Shown: piece after piece, positions 9,088-17,954 of the stretch
Position numbering within the stretch: the stretch's first letter is position 1
How the letters are laid out: each line of letters begins with the position of its first letter
Origin: Pseudomonadota bacterium
GTDB lineage: Bacteria > Pseudomonadota > Gammaproteobacteria > Burkholderiales > Burkholderiaceae_D
Reading direction: 5' to 3'
NCBI GenBank assembly: GCA_023422955.1
Contig: JAFAGG010000004.1
Span: forward strand, 19,483 to 83,482
DNA length: 64,000 nucleotides
The notes under the pieces: model-generated
The model's input: only the letters and a program-made list of their open reading frames with translations
Databases searched by the model: none
Told to the model about the DNA's origin: nothing
Program-made: the position numbers and the translations under genes

Positions 9088-10026
9088 TTATTGCTCTGGC
9101 ACCTGATTGATGGTGTTGGACAGACTCCATACATAAGCAGCCACGACATGGGCTTTCGCTTCTCCGAGGAAGCCTCCGAAGGGCGGCATGACATTGTTGC
9201 GGCCTTCGCGTATCGACTTCATCACGCTGTTCACATCGCCGCCGTGCAGCCAGACGCGGTCGCGCAGATTGGGCGCGCCCAGCATCTGATTGCCGCTGCC
9301 GTCGGCGCCGTGGCAGGCGATGCAGGCGGAGTAAGAAGCTTTGCCCAGCGTGGTCTTGATCGGATCGGTGGTGGCGCCCGACAGGCTGCGCACATAGTGT
9401 GTGACGTTTTCCACTTCCTTGGCGCCGATGATGGCTTCCATCGGCGGCATCATGCCCGTGCGTCCATTCACGATGGAAGCCTTGATGGCTTCGGGCGTAC
9501 CGCCGTACAGCCAGTCCTTGTCGGCCAGATTCGGAAAGCCGCGGCTGCCGCGCGCATCGGAACCGTGGCATTGCGCGCAGTTGTTCATGAACAGGCGCTC
9601 GCCGATCACATGCGCCTGCGGATCGGCCGCAACGGTTTCGATGTTCTGACTCAGGTATTTCTCGAACAGCGGGCCATATTGCGCATCGGCCTTTTCCATC
9701 TCCTGCTCATAGCGCTTGGCCGAATCCCATCCCAGCTTCCCCTCGAACGCTCCCAGACCGGGGAACAGCACCAGGTAGGCGACGCCGAAGATGATGGTGA
9801 GATAGAACATCCACATCCACCAGCGCGGCAGCGGATAGTTGTACTCGGTCAGATCGTCGTCCCAGACGTGGCCGGTGGTCGGTATCTTGGACGGTTCCTT
9901 CTCGTTCGGATCGATCTTGACCCTGATCTTGGATTGCGCCCACAGCAGCACCGCGCAGCCGACGATGCCTAGGACCGTCAGTACGACGATGTAATGATCC
10001 CAGAATGCATTGGTGAAATCAGCCAT
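9088..10026 (-). CDS. ccoP: CcoP, dihaem subunit III of cbb3 cytochrome c oxidase
   Basis: The dihaem cytochrome c subunit that passes electrons to the oxidase core. The 312-residue product has an N-terminal membrane helix, the cbb3-type N-terminal region (HVWDDDLTEYNYPLPRWW), a second helix and two periplasmic cytochrome c domains with CAQCH and CIACH. The ATG at 10026 has a GGAGGGTGG ribosome site and overlaps the end of ccoQ by eight bases, pointing to translational coupling. It is in the order ccoN-O-Q-P-G. Confidence 0.97.
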   Translation of the reverse strand: MADFTNAFWDHYIVVLTVLGIVGCAVLLWAQSKIRVKIDPNEKEPSKIPTTGHVWDDDLTEYNYPLPRWWMWMFYLTIIFGVAYLVLFPGLGAFEGKLGWDSAKRYEQEMEKADAQYGPLFEKYLSQNIETVAADPQAHVIGERLFMNNCAQCHGSDARGSRGFPNLADKDWLYGGTPEAIKASIVNGRTGMMPPMEAIIGAKEVENVTHYVRSLSGATTDPIKTTLGKASYSACIACHGADGSGNQMLGAPNLRDRVWLHGGDVNSVMKSIREGRNNVMPPFGGFLGEAKAHVVAAYVWSLSNTINQVPEQ

Positions 10027-10201
10027 GGCGACCACCCTCCTCTTCGTGCGGCATAGTGTCGGCAAATGGCAGGTGCGCTGCCTGGTCGAAGTCCTCGGCC
10101 TTGTGGCGGATATAGACCCACCAGGTGATGCCGATGAAGCTCAGGAAGCACAGTAGCGTGATGAGGCTGCGTGCGTCGGTCAGGATAGTTTCGATTCCCA
10201 T
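10019..10201 (-). CDS. ccoQ: CcoQ, small cbb3 oxidase subunit (FixQ)
   Basis: A 60-residue single-span membrane protein that stabilises the cbb3 complex. One helix (about residues 12-30, LITLLCFLSFIGITWWVYI) is followed by a short charged cytoplasmic tail. It starts two bases after the ccoO stop and overlaps the ccoP start. Length and place fit CcoQ. Confidence 0.93.
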   Translation of the reverse strand: MGIETILTDARSLITLLCFLSFIGITWWVYIRHKAEDFDQAAHLPFADTMPHEEEGGRHG

Positions 10202-10203
10202 GA

Positions 10204-10821
10204 TTATCTCTGTACTTTAATGTGAGTACCCATGCCCTGCAGATAGGCGATCAGTGCGTCCATCTCGGTCTTGCCTTCCAGCTCGGCCGATGCTGCCGCA
10301 ATTTCCTCTTCGGAGTAGGGATGGCCCAGCGCCTTCAGTGCGCGCATCTTGGGGCTGATCAGCGCAGGATCAAGCTTGGCGGTAGACAGCCACGGATAGG
10401 ACGGCATGTTGGACTCGGGCACGACATCGCGCGGATTTTCCAGATGCACGCGATGCCATTCATCGCTGTAGCGGCCGCCTACGCGCGCCAGGTCGGGACC
10501 GGTACGCTTGGAACCCCACTGGAACGGATGGTCGTAGACGAATTCACCAGCCACCGAGTAAGGACCATAGCGCTCGGTCTCGGCGCGGAACGGACGGATC
10601 ATCTGCGAGTGGCAGTTGTAGCAGCCTTCGCGCACATACACGTCGCGGCCTGCCAGGCGCAGCGCGGAGTAAGGCTTCAAGCCCTCCACCGCTTCGGTGG
10701 TGCTCTTCTGGAAGAACAGCGGCACGATTTCCACCAGGCCGCCGATGCTGATAACCAGCACCACCAGCCCTATCATCAGCCACGGGCTTTTTTCAATCAG
10801 GTCATGTGTAAGCTTTTTCAT
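10204..10821 (-). CDS. ccoO: CcoO, monohaem subunit II of cbb3 cytochrome c oxidase
   Basis: The membrane-anchored monohaem cytochrome c subunit of the cbb3 oxidase. The 205-residue product has an N-terminal helix (about residues 13-35) and the haem site [12 protein letters not shown] near residue 67. The [20 protein letters not shown] and [18 protein letters not shown] stretches are near-invariant in the family. The ATG at 10821 has an AAGGAAAG ribosome site. It lies 14 bases after ccoN. Confidence 0.97.
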   Translation of the reverse strand: MKKLTHDLIEKSPWLMIGLVVLVISIGGLVEIVPLFFQKSTTEAVEGLKPYSALRLAGRDVYVREGCYNCHSQMIRPFRAETERYGPYSVAGEFVYDHPFQWGSKRTGPDLARVGGRYSDEWHRVHLENPRDVVPESNMPSYPWLSTAKLDPALISPKMRALKALGHPYSEEEIAAASAELEGKTEMDALIAYLQGMGTHIKVQR

Positions 10822-10835
10822 GGTCTTTCCTTGAA

Positions 10836-12263
10836 TCAGGCGTGAGCCGGAGCGAGTGCGGGGATAGGCGCTTCCACCTTCTTGCCGTCGCGCATGGTCA
10901 TGAATACGTTCCAGGCCATTAGCACCATGCCGGCCAGGTAGAGCGCACCGCCCAGGAAGCGAATCACGTAGTACGGATAGGTAGCCCGGACCGATTCAAC
11001 GAAGGTATAAGCCAGCGTGCCGTCGTCGTTTACCGCTCTCCACATCAAGCCCTGCATCACGCCGGCAATCCACATGGAAGCGATGTAGAACACCACGCCT
11101 ATGGTGGCGACCCAGAAGTGGGTTTCAATCAGTTGCGTGCTCCACATTTCCTTCTTGCCGGACAGACGCGGAATCAGGTAGTAGATCGAGCCCATGGTGA
11201 TGAAGCCAACCCAGCCCAGCGCACCCGAGTGCACGTGGCCCACGGTCCAGTCGGTGTAGTGCGACAGCGCGTTCACGGTCTTGATCGACATCATCGAGCC
11301 CTCGAAGGTGGACATGCCGTAGAAGGCCAGCGATACCACCAGGAATTTCAGGATGGGATCGGTGCGCAGCTTGTCCCATGCACCGGACAGCGTCATCGCG
11401 CCGTTGATCATGCCGCCCCAGGAAGGTGCCAGCAGAATCAGCGAGAACACCATGCCCAGCGACTGGGTCCAGTCAGGCAAGGCGGTGTAGTGCAGATGGT
11501 GCGGACCTGCCCACATGTAGGTAAAGATCAGCGACCAGAAGTGGACGATGGACAGGCGATACGAGTAGACCGGTTTATCGACCTGCTTGGGGATGATGTA
11601 GTACATCATGCCCAGGAAGCCTGCGGTCAGGAAGAAGCCCACCGCGTTATGGCCGTACAACCACTGCACCATCGCATCCTGCACGCCGGCATAAGCCGAG
11701 TAGGACTTCATCGCGGAAACGGGAATCGCTGCGCTGTTGACGATGTGCAGCAGCGCCACGGCCAGAATGAAGGCACCGTAGAACCAGTTCGCTACATAGA
11801 TGTGCTGTACTTTACGCTTGATCAGCGTGCCGAAGAACACCACTGCATAGGAAACCCAGACCAGCGCGATCAGGATGTCGATGGGCCATTCGAGTTCTGC
11901 GTATTCCTTGCCGGAGGTATAACCCAGCGGCAGGCTGATCACGGCAGCGACGATGACGGCTTGCCAGCCCCAGAAGGTGAAGGCAGCGAGCTTGTCGGAG
12001 AAGAGTCTTACCTGCGAAGTGCGCTGAACGACATAGTAAGAAGTCGCCATCAGTGCACAACCACCGAAGGCGAAGATGACGGCATTGGTATGCAAGGGAC
12101 GCAGTCGCCCGTAACTTAACCAAGAAACATCAAAGTTCAGGGCAGGCCAGGCCAGCTGAGCGGCGATGAAAACGCCGACCAGCATACCCACCACTCCCCA
12201 TACCACGGTGGCAACGGCAAATTGCCTGACCACCTTGTAGTTATAGTTCAACGCAGTATCCAC
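10836..12263 (-). CDS. ccoN: CcoN, catalytic subunit I of cbb3 cytochrome c oxidase
   Basis: The haem-copper core subunit that reduces oxygen at high affinity. The 475-residue product has about twelve membrane helices and the expected histidine-bearing segments: [44 protein letters not shown] and [16 protein letters not shown]. The start is GTG at 12263, with GGAG nine bases upstream; no ATG fits better. It heads the ccoNOQPG-fixH operon and is preceded by an FNR-type box, consistent with induction at low oxygen. Confidence 0.97.
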   Translation of the reverse strand: MDTALNYNYKVVRQFAVATVVWGVVGMLVGVFIAAQLAWPALNFDVSWLSYGRLRPLHTNAVIFAFGGCALMATSYYVVQRTSQVRLFSDKLAAFTFWGWQAVIVAAVISLPLGYTSGKEYAELEWPIDILIALVWVSYAVVFFGTLIKRKVQHIYVANWFYGAFILAVALLHIVNSAAIPVSAMKSYSAYAGVQDAMVQWLYGHNAVGFFLTAGFLGMMYYIIPKQVDKPVYSYRLSIVHFWSLIFTYMWAGPHHLHYTALPDWTQSLGMVFSLILLAPSWGGMINGAMTLSGAWDKLRTDPILKFLVVSLAFYGMSTFEGSMMSIKTVNALSHYTDWTVGHVHSGALGWVGFITMGSIYYLIPRLSGKKEMWSTQLIETHFWVATIGVVFYIASMWIAGVMQGLMWRAVNDDGTLAYTFVESVRATYPYYVIRFLGGALYLAGMVLMAWNVFMTMRDGKKVEAPIPALAPAHA

Positions 12264-12295
12264 GTAAGATCTCCAGGGTCTAACACAATGGCCCT

Positions 12296-12337
12296 AGGGT
12301 AAGGATCTGAAGATCAAAAAACTTTGACTTGAATCAA
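12296..12337 (-). promoter_or_regulatory. FNR-dependent promoter of ccoN
   Basis: TTGACTTGAATCAA at 12324-12337 matches the FNR box with one half-site change. A -10-like TACCCT at 12296-12301 lies at the distance expected for a class II FNR promoter, placing the start near 12289, about 27 bases before the GTG. Confidence 0.72.
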
Positions 12338-12540
12338 AATGACCCCAGTCAATGAGAGCAGGAAACAGGAATTGACAGAATAAGCGGCGACTTATCAGGC
12401 GGGTGTATATGGCGATATAGATCGTTGCGATGACTGGCTCAGATTTGCCCGTCATTGATGGTTTATTCATGGCCCTGCATGCCATGCGGTGCGCAAAGCC
12501 AAAGTGCAGAACAAGAGAGGATTGCGAATCGGGAGGAGCA

Positions 12541-12567
12541 GTTAGGCTGGTTAGGCTGGTTAAGCTG
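12541..12567. repeat. Three tandem 9-mers
   Basis: GTTAGGCTG occurs twice in a row and a third time as GTTAAGCTG, just after the ccoS stop. Possible transcription-end or chance slippage repeat. Together with the FNR promoter this accounts for the non-coding stretch 12264-12603. Confidence 0.6.
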
Positions 12568-12603
12568 TCAGGTTAGCCAGACCTGAAGAAAACCGCAGCA
12601 AGC

Positions 12604-12771
12604 CTAGCGCGGCTCCTGCTCATCCGCCACCTTGTCGTCATCCTGCAGTATGCGCATTGCCGGCCCCACCATGTCGTCGAACTGTCCGCTGTCCGACATG
12701 AAGAAGAAAACCGCGATCGCTGCGAAGACGATCAGTATGCTCAGGGGCACCAGCAGATATAGGGATTCCAT
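12604..12771 (-). CDS. ccoS: CcoS, small cbb3 oxidase maturation protein
   Basis: A 55-residue membrane protein needed in other bacteria for cofactor insertion into the cbb3 oxidase. The N-terminal helix reads ESLYLLVPLSILIVFAAIAV and is followed by FFFMSDSGQFDD, the FWAxxSGQFDD-like motif of CcoS. Its ATG overlaps the ccoI stop by one base (TGATG), so the two are translated together. It is the last gene of the hemN-tauE-ccoI-ccoS operon and lies upstream of ccoN on the same strand. Confidence 0.92.
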   Translation of the reverse strand: MESLYLLVPLSILIVFAAIAVFFFMSDSGQFDDMVGPAMRILQDDDKVADEQEPR

Positions 12772-15287
12772 CAGTGTGCTTCTTTCGTTATCAAGGCGCC
12801 AACCGGCTCCGGTTGCGCCGTCCGTGCTTCCCTCATATCGGCCCGGCGCAGGCGTAGTGCATTGATTACCACGATGGCCGAACTTACCGCCATGCCGATA
12901 CTGGCCATCCAGGGTGTCAGCAATCCAAAGGCGGCGGCCGGAATCGCTGTCACGTTATAGAGTGTAGCCCAGCCCAGGTTCTGGCGTATCACGCGTATCG
13001 CCTGGGCCGCGACGCCGGACGCCGCCATAACCAGGCCCAGCCTGTCCTGCAGCAGCACCGCATCGGCACTGGTTTGCGCCAGCGCCGCGCCCTGCCCCAT
13101 CGCAAACGATACATCTGCGGCGCGCAATACCGCTGCGTCATTGATGCCGTCTCCCACCATGGCCACGATGGCGCCCTGCCGCTGCAGCGCTTCCACGAAT
13201 GCCAGTTTCTGCTGCGGCAGCTGTTCGCCATGCGCGTCCGGTATACCCAGCTCTGCGGCCACATGCCGGGTAACGGCCACATGATCCCCCGACAGCAGGA
13301 TGACCTGCTTGCCCTGCTGCCTGAAATAATCCACCACTTGCTGGGCATCGTCGCGCAGCGTATCGGCCAATTCGAAACAGGCCAGCCATTCACCCTCGCG
13401 TCCCAGATAGACGGGCGTATGCATGGCGGACGCAGTCAATGAAAGGACAGCCTGCGTGATCGCTTCGACAAAATCGCGCGAACCCAGGCGATAGACCTGG
13501 CCATCGATAATGGCTTCCAGCCCGCTTCCCGGCGTATGCGTCAGCGCATCGAGGGCAATCGGTTCCGTGCTTGTTTTTTCAGCAGCATCGCGAATGGCGG
13601 CCGCCAGCGGATGAGCGCTGCTGGCTTCCATTGCCGCCGCCATCTTCAGGCAGGATGCCTGGTCCAGGCTGCCCAGCACCTCGGTATGCCGCAGCACCGG
13701 CTTGCCGTGCGTGAGCGTGCCGGTCTTGTCGAAGATGACATGCGTGACGCGCGACAGCGTTTCCAGCACATGCGCCTGCACCACCAGCACGCCGCCGCGC
13801 ACCAGCCGGTCGGTCGCTGCCGCCAGCGCGGTCGGCGTCGCCATCGACAAAGCGCAGGGACAGGATACAACCAGTACCGCGATCGCGATTTCCCACGCGC
13901 GCTCCGGTTGCAGCCATTGCCACGCGAAGAACACGATCACGGAAAAGCTGAGCAATACGGCAACGAACTGCGCGGCAGCGCGATCGGCCCAGACCGAAAT
14001 CTGCGGCTTGGATTGTCCCGCCTTGGCAATCAGGTTCAGCAAGGAAGCCAGCGTGCTTTCGCGCACCGGCCGCGTCACCCTGGCCAATACCGCCTGGCTG
14101 ACCACGACGGCGCCGCCCGGCAGTTCATCGCCCAGCCCGCGATGCTGCGGCCGGCTTTCACCGGTCAGGAGCGATGCATCGATGCTGGTGCTGCCTTCCA
14201 GCACCACGCAATCGGCGGAAATCGCTTCGCCCGGCTTGATCAGGATGACATCGCCCTGCTGCAGCAAGGCAGCGGCCACGGTTTCCGTATCGCGCTGTTG
14301 CGGATAGCCCGCCATGCGCGAAGCCGAAGGCGGCAATGCATGTTTCATTCTTTCCAGCGTGGCAGCGGCCTTGGTGCGCGCCTTCAGTTCCAGGTAGCGG
14401 CTGCACAGCAGCAGGAACACGAACATCGTGACCGAATCGTAATAGACCTCGCCCACGCCGCTGAGCGTTGCCACCATGCTGCCGGTGAATGCCGCCGTTA
14501 CGCCCAGCGCCACCGGCACATCCATGCCCAGCGACTTGTTTTTCAGGTTGCGCCAGGCACCCTGGAAGAAAGGAATGGCCGAATAGAAAACTACCGGCAG
14601 GGTCAGTATCAGGCTGGCCCAATTCATCAGAGCTGCCATATCGGCATCGAAGGTGCCGTCCTGCGCGACATAGGCCGGATAGGCATACATCATCACCTGC
14701 ATCATGGACAGTCCGGCCACGAATACCTGGCGGAACAGCTTCTTGCTGGCGCGGCGCAGGTGTTCGCCGTGACGCGCCACGTCGAAGGGATAAGCGACGT
14801 AACCCAGCTCGCGCACCGCGCGCAGGATATCGCTGGGCTTGCACGCGGCATCCTCCCAGCGCACGTGCAGCGATTCGGTCGACATGTTGACATGCGCGCG
14901 GCGCATGCCCGGCAACCGGCCCAGTCGTTTTTCGATCAGCCATACGCAGGCGCCGCAGCGTATGCCTTCCAGCGAAAAACTGGCTTCACGCAAGCCGGCT
15001 TCATCGTCCGGCGTTTCCGAAATGCTGGCCAGCACTTCCGCGTCGTCATAGAGTTTGAGTTCTTCCGGCACCAGCGCATCGCGACCGGCGGCAGCCGGAA
15101 AACCTTCGCGCGTCTGGTAATAACTGGTCAGGCCGTTATCGACAATCGCCTGCGCAACCGCCTGGCAACCGGCGCAGCACATGGTGCGCGTGATGTTTTC
15201 GACATCGACGGTGAGATGCAGGCCGGCCGGAACCGGCAAGCCGCAATGAAAGCAGTCCTGCGCGATGGCAGCCGACGACGCGGACAT
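12771..15287 (-). CDS. ccoI: CcoI/FixI-type copper-transporting P1B ATPase
   Basis: A copper-exporting P-type ATPase that supplies copper for cbb3 oxidase assembly. The 838-residue product begins with a cysteine-rich segment (Cys12 and Cys15, then MCCAGC), then an HMA domain with GIRCGACVW. The membrane copper site CPCALSMATP, the phosphorylation loop DKTGTLT and the hinge MVGDGINDAAVL are all intact. The ATG at 15287 has a GGGAGG ribosome site and overlaps the stop of the tauE-like gene (TGATG); an ATG seven codons upstream is less well supported. Cluster position with ccoS favours CcoI over a CopA-type detoxification pump. Confidence 0.95.
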   Translation of the reverse strand: MSASSAAIAQDCFHCGLPVPAGLHLTVDVENITRTMCCAGCQAVAQAIVDNGLTSYYQTREGFPAAAGRDALVPEELKLYDDAEVLASISETPDDEAGLREASFSLEGIRCGACVWLIEKRLGRLPGMRRAHVNMSTESLHVRWEDAACKPSDILRAVRELGYVAYPFDVARHGEHLRRASKKLFRQVFVAGLSMMQVMMYAYPAYVAQDGTFDADMAALMNWASLILTLPVVFYSAIPFFQGAWRNLKNKSLGMDVPVALGVTAAFTGSMVATLSGVGEVYYDSVTMFVFLLLCSRYLELKARTKAAATLERMKHALPPSASRMAGYPQQRDTETVAAALLQQGDVILIKPGEAISADCVVLEGSTSIDASLLTGESRPQHRGLGDELPGGAVVVSQAVLARVTRPVRESTLASLLNLIAKAGQSKPQISVWADRAAAQFVAVLLSFSVIVFFAWQWLQPERAWEIAIAVLVVSCPCALSMATPTALAAATDRLVRGGVLVVQAHVLETLSRVTHVIFDKTGTLTHGKPVLRHTEVLGSLDQASCLKMAAAMEASSAHPLAAAIRDAAEKTSTEPIALDALTHTPGSGLEAIIDGQVYRLGSRDFVEAITQAVLSLTASAMHTPVYLGREGEWLACFELADTLRDDAQQVVDYFRQQGKQVILLSGDHVAVTRHVAAELGIPDAHGEQLPQQKLAFVEALQRQGAIVAMVGDGINDAAVLRAADVSFAMGQGAALAQTSADAVLLQDRLGLVMAASGVAAQAIRVIRQNLGWATLYNVTAIPAAAFGLLTPWMASIGMAVSSAIVVINALRLRRADMREARTAQPEPVGALITKEAH

Positions 15288-16060
15288 CAGGCGCCTCCCA
15301 CGACACAAAACAGTTCAGCCCAATGCGGCAAGGCGCCGCCGGACGCGCGCCACAAGCCCAGCAATCCAAACGACAAGACCAGCAATCCGCTGGCCACTCT
15401 TACCGCAGGCTTGCGTGTCCAGCCTTGCAATCGGGTACCCAGCATGCCCAGCGACAGCAGGGCCGGCAAGGTTCCCAGCCCGAAAGCCAGCATGATGGCA
15501 GCGCCGCTGGAAGCCGATCCGCTCAGCATTGCCATCACTACCGCCGTGTACACCATGCCGCACGGCAGCCAGCCCCACACCATGCCGGCGGCCAGCGCCT
15601 TTTGCGGACTGTTTATGGGCAGCAGCTTGCCGGTCAGCGGAGAAAGCCGGCGCCAGATCAACGCACCGGCTTTCTCTATATGCACAAAGCCGGCCCAGGC
15701 ATTCATTAAATACAGGCCGAAGCCCACCAGCATCAGGTTGGTGATCCAGTAGGCAGCGACCTGCCAGGAAGCGGAAGCGGCAAAACTGGCCGCGCCGCCT
15801 GCCGCACCGCCGGCGATGGCGCCCGCCATCATGTAGCTGCCTATGCGTCCGGCGTTATAGGACAAGGTCAGCACGAGGCTGGCACCGGCAGGCATTGCAC
15901 CACCGCCTGCTGCCGGGCCATTTGCAGCAAGAATAGGAATGACGCTCCTGGGGCGAGCCGACATCGACAATGCGGTGACGATGCCGCCGCACATGCCGAT
16001 GCAATGCACGCTGCCCAGCAAGCCGATCAGAAAAACCGAAAAGAGATGCGATTCCGCCAT
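15287..16060 (-). CDS. TauE/SafE-like (UreH-like) membrane protein of the cbb3 assembly cluster
   Basis: A 257-residue membrane protein with about six helices and the hallmark LGSVHCIGMCGGI (Cys20, Cys24) in its first helix, as in the DsbD_2/UreH-like family often annotated as sulfite exporter TauE/SafE. Genes of this type commonly sit beside ccoI and ccoS, and a part in copper or redox supply to cbb3 oxidase is likely, though transport of sulfite is not supported here. It starts six bases after hemN and overlaps ccoI by one base. Confidence 0.85.
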   Translation of the reverse strand: MAESHLFSVFLIGLLGSVHCIGMCGGIVTALSMSARPRSVIPILAANGPAAGGGAMPAGASLVLTLSYNAGRIGSYMMAGAIAGGAAGGAASFAASASWQVAAYWITNLMLVGFGLYLMNAWAGFVHIEKAGALIWRRLSPLTGKLLPINSPQKALAAGMVWGWLPCGMVYTAVVMAMLSGSASSGAAIMLAFGLGTLPALLSLGMLGTRLQGWTRKPAVRVASGLLVLSFGLLGLWRASGGALPHWAELFCVVGGA

Positions 16061-16066
16061 GCGCTG

Positions 16067-17500
16067 TTATATCGTTCGGGAGAACCGCAACGGTATCACG
16101 TTGGATTCGGGACGGGGCAGGGTCAGATGATGGTCGAACACCATGCAGATATTGCGTATCACCAGGCGACCCTTGGGAGTGACCGTGATCCATTGATCGT
16201 CGATATGCAGCAGGCCCATGTCTTCCATGGTGCGCAGCTTGTCCATTTCGCGGCTGAAGTAATCCTTGAAGCTGATCGGATAGGCAACTTCCAGCGACTG
16301 CATGGACAATTCGAAATTGCACATCAGGGTCTGGATGATGATGCGTCGCAGCAGATCGTCCAGCGACAGCTTGATGCCGCGCACGATAGGCAGCTCGCCT
16401 TGTTCGATGCGCTCATAATAGGCTTCCAGCGTTTTTTCATTCTGGCTGTAGGTGGAACCGACCGCGCTGATGGCGGACAGTCCGCAGGACACCATCTCGC
16501 TGCCGGCATGCGTGGAGTAGCCCTGGAAATTGCGATGCAGGCGTCCCTGCTGCTGGGCAATCGCCAGTTCATCGCTAGGCTTGGCGAAATGATCCATGCC
16601 GATATAGACATAGCCGGCCCGGGTCAGTCGCTCTATGCACAGATTGAGCATTTGCAGCTTGACGTTCGGCGCCGGCAGGTCGGACTCGGCAATGCGGCGC
16701 TGCGGCTTGAAGATATGAGGCATGTGCGCATAGTTGTAGATCGAGATGCGGTCCGGATCGGCGGCGATCACCTTGGACAGCGTGACTTCCATGCTGGCGA
16801 GTGTCTGCTTCGGCAAGCCGTAGATCAGGTCTATGCTGATGGAACGGAAAGCCGCTTCGCGCGCGGCGCGGATCACGGCCAGCACCGATTCTTCGCTTTG
16901 AATGCGGTTGACGGCCTTCTGCACATCGGCATCGAAATCCTGCACGCCGAAACTGATGCGGTTGAAACCTGTCGCGCGCAATGCATGGATACGTTCGCTT
17001 GTGACAGTGCGCGGATCGACTTCTATGGAATATTCGCCGACCTCATCGGTGGCGAAATTGAACCAGCGGCGCAGATGCGCCATCAGGTCACGGAGTTGTT
17101 CATCGCTTAAAAAAGTCGGCGTGCCGCCGCCAAGATGCAGTTGCTCGACATGGTTCATGTCGGCGAACAGGCGGCCCTGCATGTCGATTTCGCGCTTCAG
17201 GTAAGTCAGATATTCCGCTGCCTTGCTGTGGTGCTTGGTGACGACCTTGTTGCAGGCGCAGTAGTAGCAAAGCTTCTCGCAGAAAGGAATATGCAGATAC
17301 AGCGACAGCGGATTGCGCACGCCCAGGGCCCTGACTTCATTGACTGCCTGCAAATAATCTCCCACCCGAAACCCGGCGGTAAACCGATCCGCGGTCGGAT
17401 ACGAGGTATAACGCGGACCTTGCTGGCTCAGCTTGCCGATCAGTTCACCATCGAACTGAACTGCTGACATGGAAAGATTGGCACTAAGAGCAATTGCCAT
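16067..17500 (-). CDS. hemN: HemN, oxygen-independent coproporphyrinogen III oxidase
   Basis: A radical-SAM enzyme that decarboxylates coproporphyrinogen III to protoporphyrinogen IX for haem synthesis without oxygen. The 477-residue product, the usual HemN length, has the iron-sulfur motif CEKLCYYCAC, the SAM motif LGGGTPTFLS and the N-terminal PRYTSYPTADRF. The ATG at 17500 has AGGAG nine bases upstream; a TTG ten codons earlier lacks one. It leads hemN-tauE-ccoI-ccoS, linking haem supply to oxidase assembly, and follows a perfect FNR box. Confidence 0.97.
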   Translation of the reverse strand: MAIALSANLSMSAVQFDGELIGKLSQQGPRYTSYPTADRFTAGFRVGDYLQAVNEVRALGVRNPLSLYLHIPFCEKLCYYCACNKVVTKHHSKAAEYLTYLKREIDMQGRLFADMNHVEQLHLGGGTPTFLSDEQLRDLMAHLRRWFNFATDEVGEYSIEVDPRTVTSERIHALRATGFNRISFGVQDFDADVQKAVNRIQSEESVLAVIRAAREAAFRSISIDLIYGLPKQTLASMEVTLSKVIAADPDRISIYNYAHMPHIFKPQRRIAESDLPAPNVKLQMLNLCIERLTRAGYVYIGMDHFAKPSDELAIAQQQGRLHRNFQGYSTHAGSEMVSCGLSAISAVGSTYSQNEKTLEAYYERIEQGELPIVRGIKLSLDDLLRRIIIQTLMCNFELSMQSLEVAYPISFKDYFSREMDKLRTMEDMGLLHIDDQWITVTPKGRLVIRNICMVFDHHLTLPRPESNVIPLRFSRTI

Positions 17501-17557
17501 GGTAGGTAACTCCTGCAACAGGCGCTCCAAGATGAAACGCGCTTGGGTATGGCAGGG

Positions 17558-17599
17558 AGTGTACGAAGCAGAGTAGTCAATTTCTTTGATTCACATCAA
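17558..17599 (-). promoter_or_regulatory. FNR-dependent class II promoter of hemN
   Basis: A perfect FNR box, TTGATTCACATCAA, lies at 17586-17599. A TACACT -10 element at 17558-17563 is exactly where a box centred at -41.5 requires it. The start would be near 17551, giving a leader of about 50 bases. Confidence 0.82.
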
Positions 17600-17766
17600 A
17601 ATCACCCGGATCGCCCATGCTAGGCGTTTCTCGCTTAATTATTCAAGCCCTTGTCAAAACACGCGAATACATGCAAATACACGCTCAATTTCGCCCATCG
17701 TCCTTATCTTCATAACAATACTCTTCTAAAAACTCCCGGTTTCTTGCAGGGTTTTCTTCTTCCGAT

Positions 17767-17793
17767 TAAAGATTTGAAACAAACTGCCGTGTA
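17767..17793 (+). promoter_or_regulatory. Candidate sigma-28 (FliA) promoter for the Aer-like receptor
   Basis: TAAAGATT, then 11 bases, then GCCGTGTA resembles the flagellar sigma consensus TAAAGTTT-N11-GCCGATAA, with the right spacing and 7/8 and 5/8 matches. It would give a leader of about 150 bases. The rest of the gap 17600-17954 is AT-rich with nothing else I can name. Confidence 0.45.
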
Positions 17794-17954
17794 TCTATCG
17801 TAATCCTTGCACCCGGACTCAAAAATCCGGCTGTAGCAGGCATAAAAATATTTGCTCGCATCACTCTTTCAGCATTTCAATAACATTTTCGTAGTTATGA
17901 AGACACTTCCCTTCGAGGAAATATTTTCATAGACAAGAATAAGGGGAACTGGCT

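Noticed and set aside
13536..15752. A 738-codon open frame antisense to ccoI and the tauE-like gene
   Set aside because: It is a by-product of high-GC codon use; the opposite frame has all P-type ATPase motifs, while this one has no domain, no ribosome site and odd His/Arg/Gln-rich composition.
15287..16060. Sulfite exporter function for the TauE/SafE-like gene
   Set aside because: The CxGMCGG motif and the cbb3 context fit the UreH-like assembly group; nothing shows sulfite transport.
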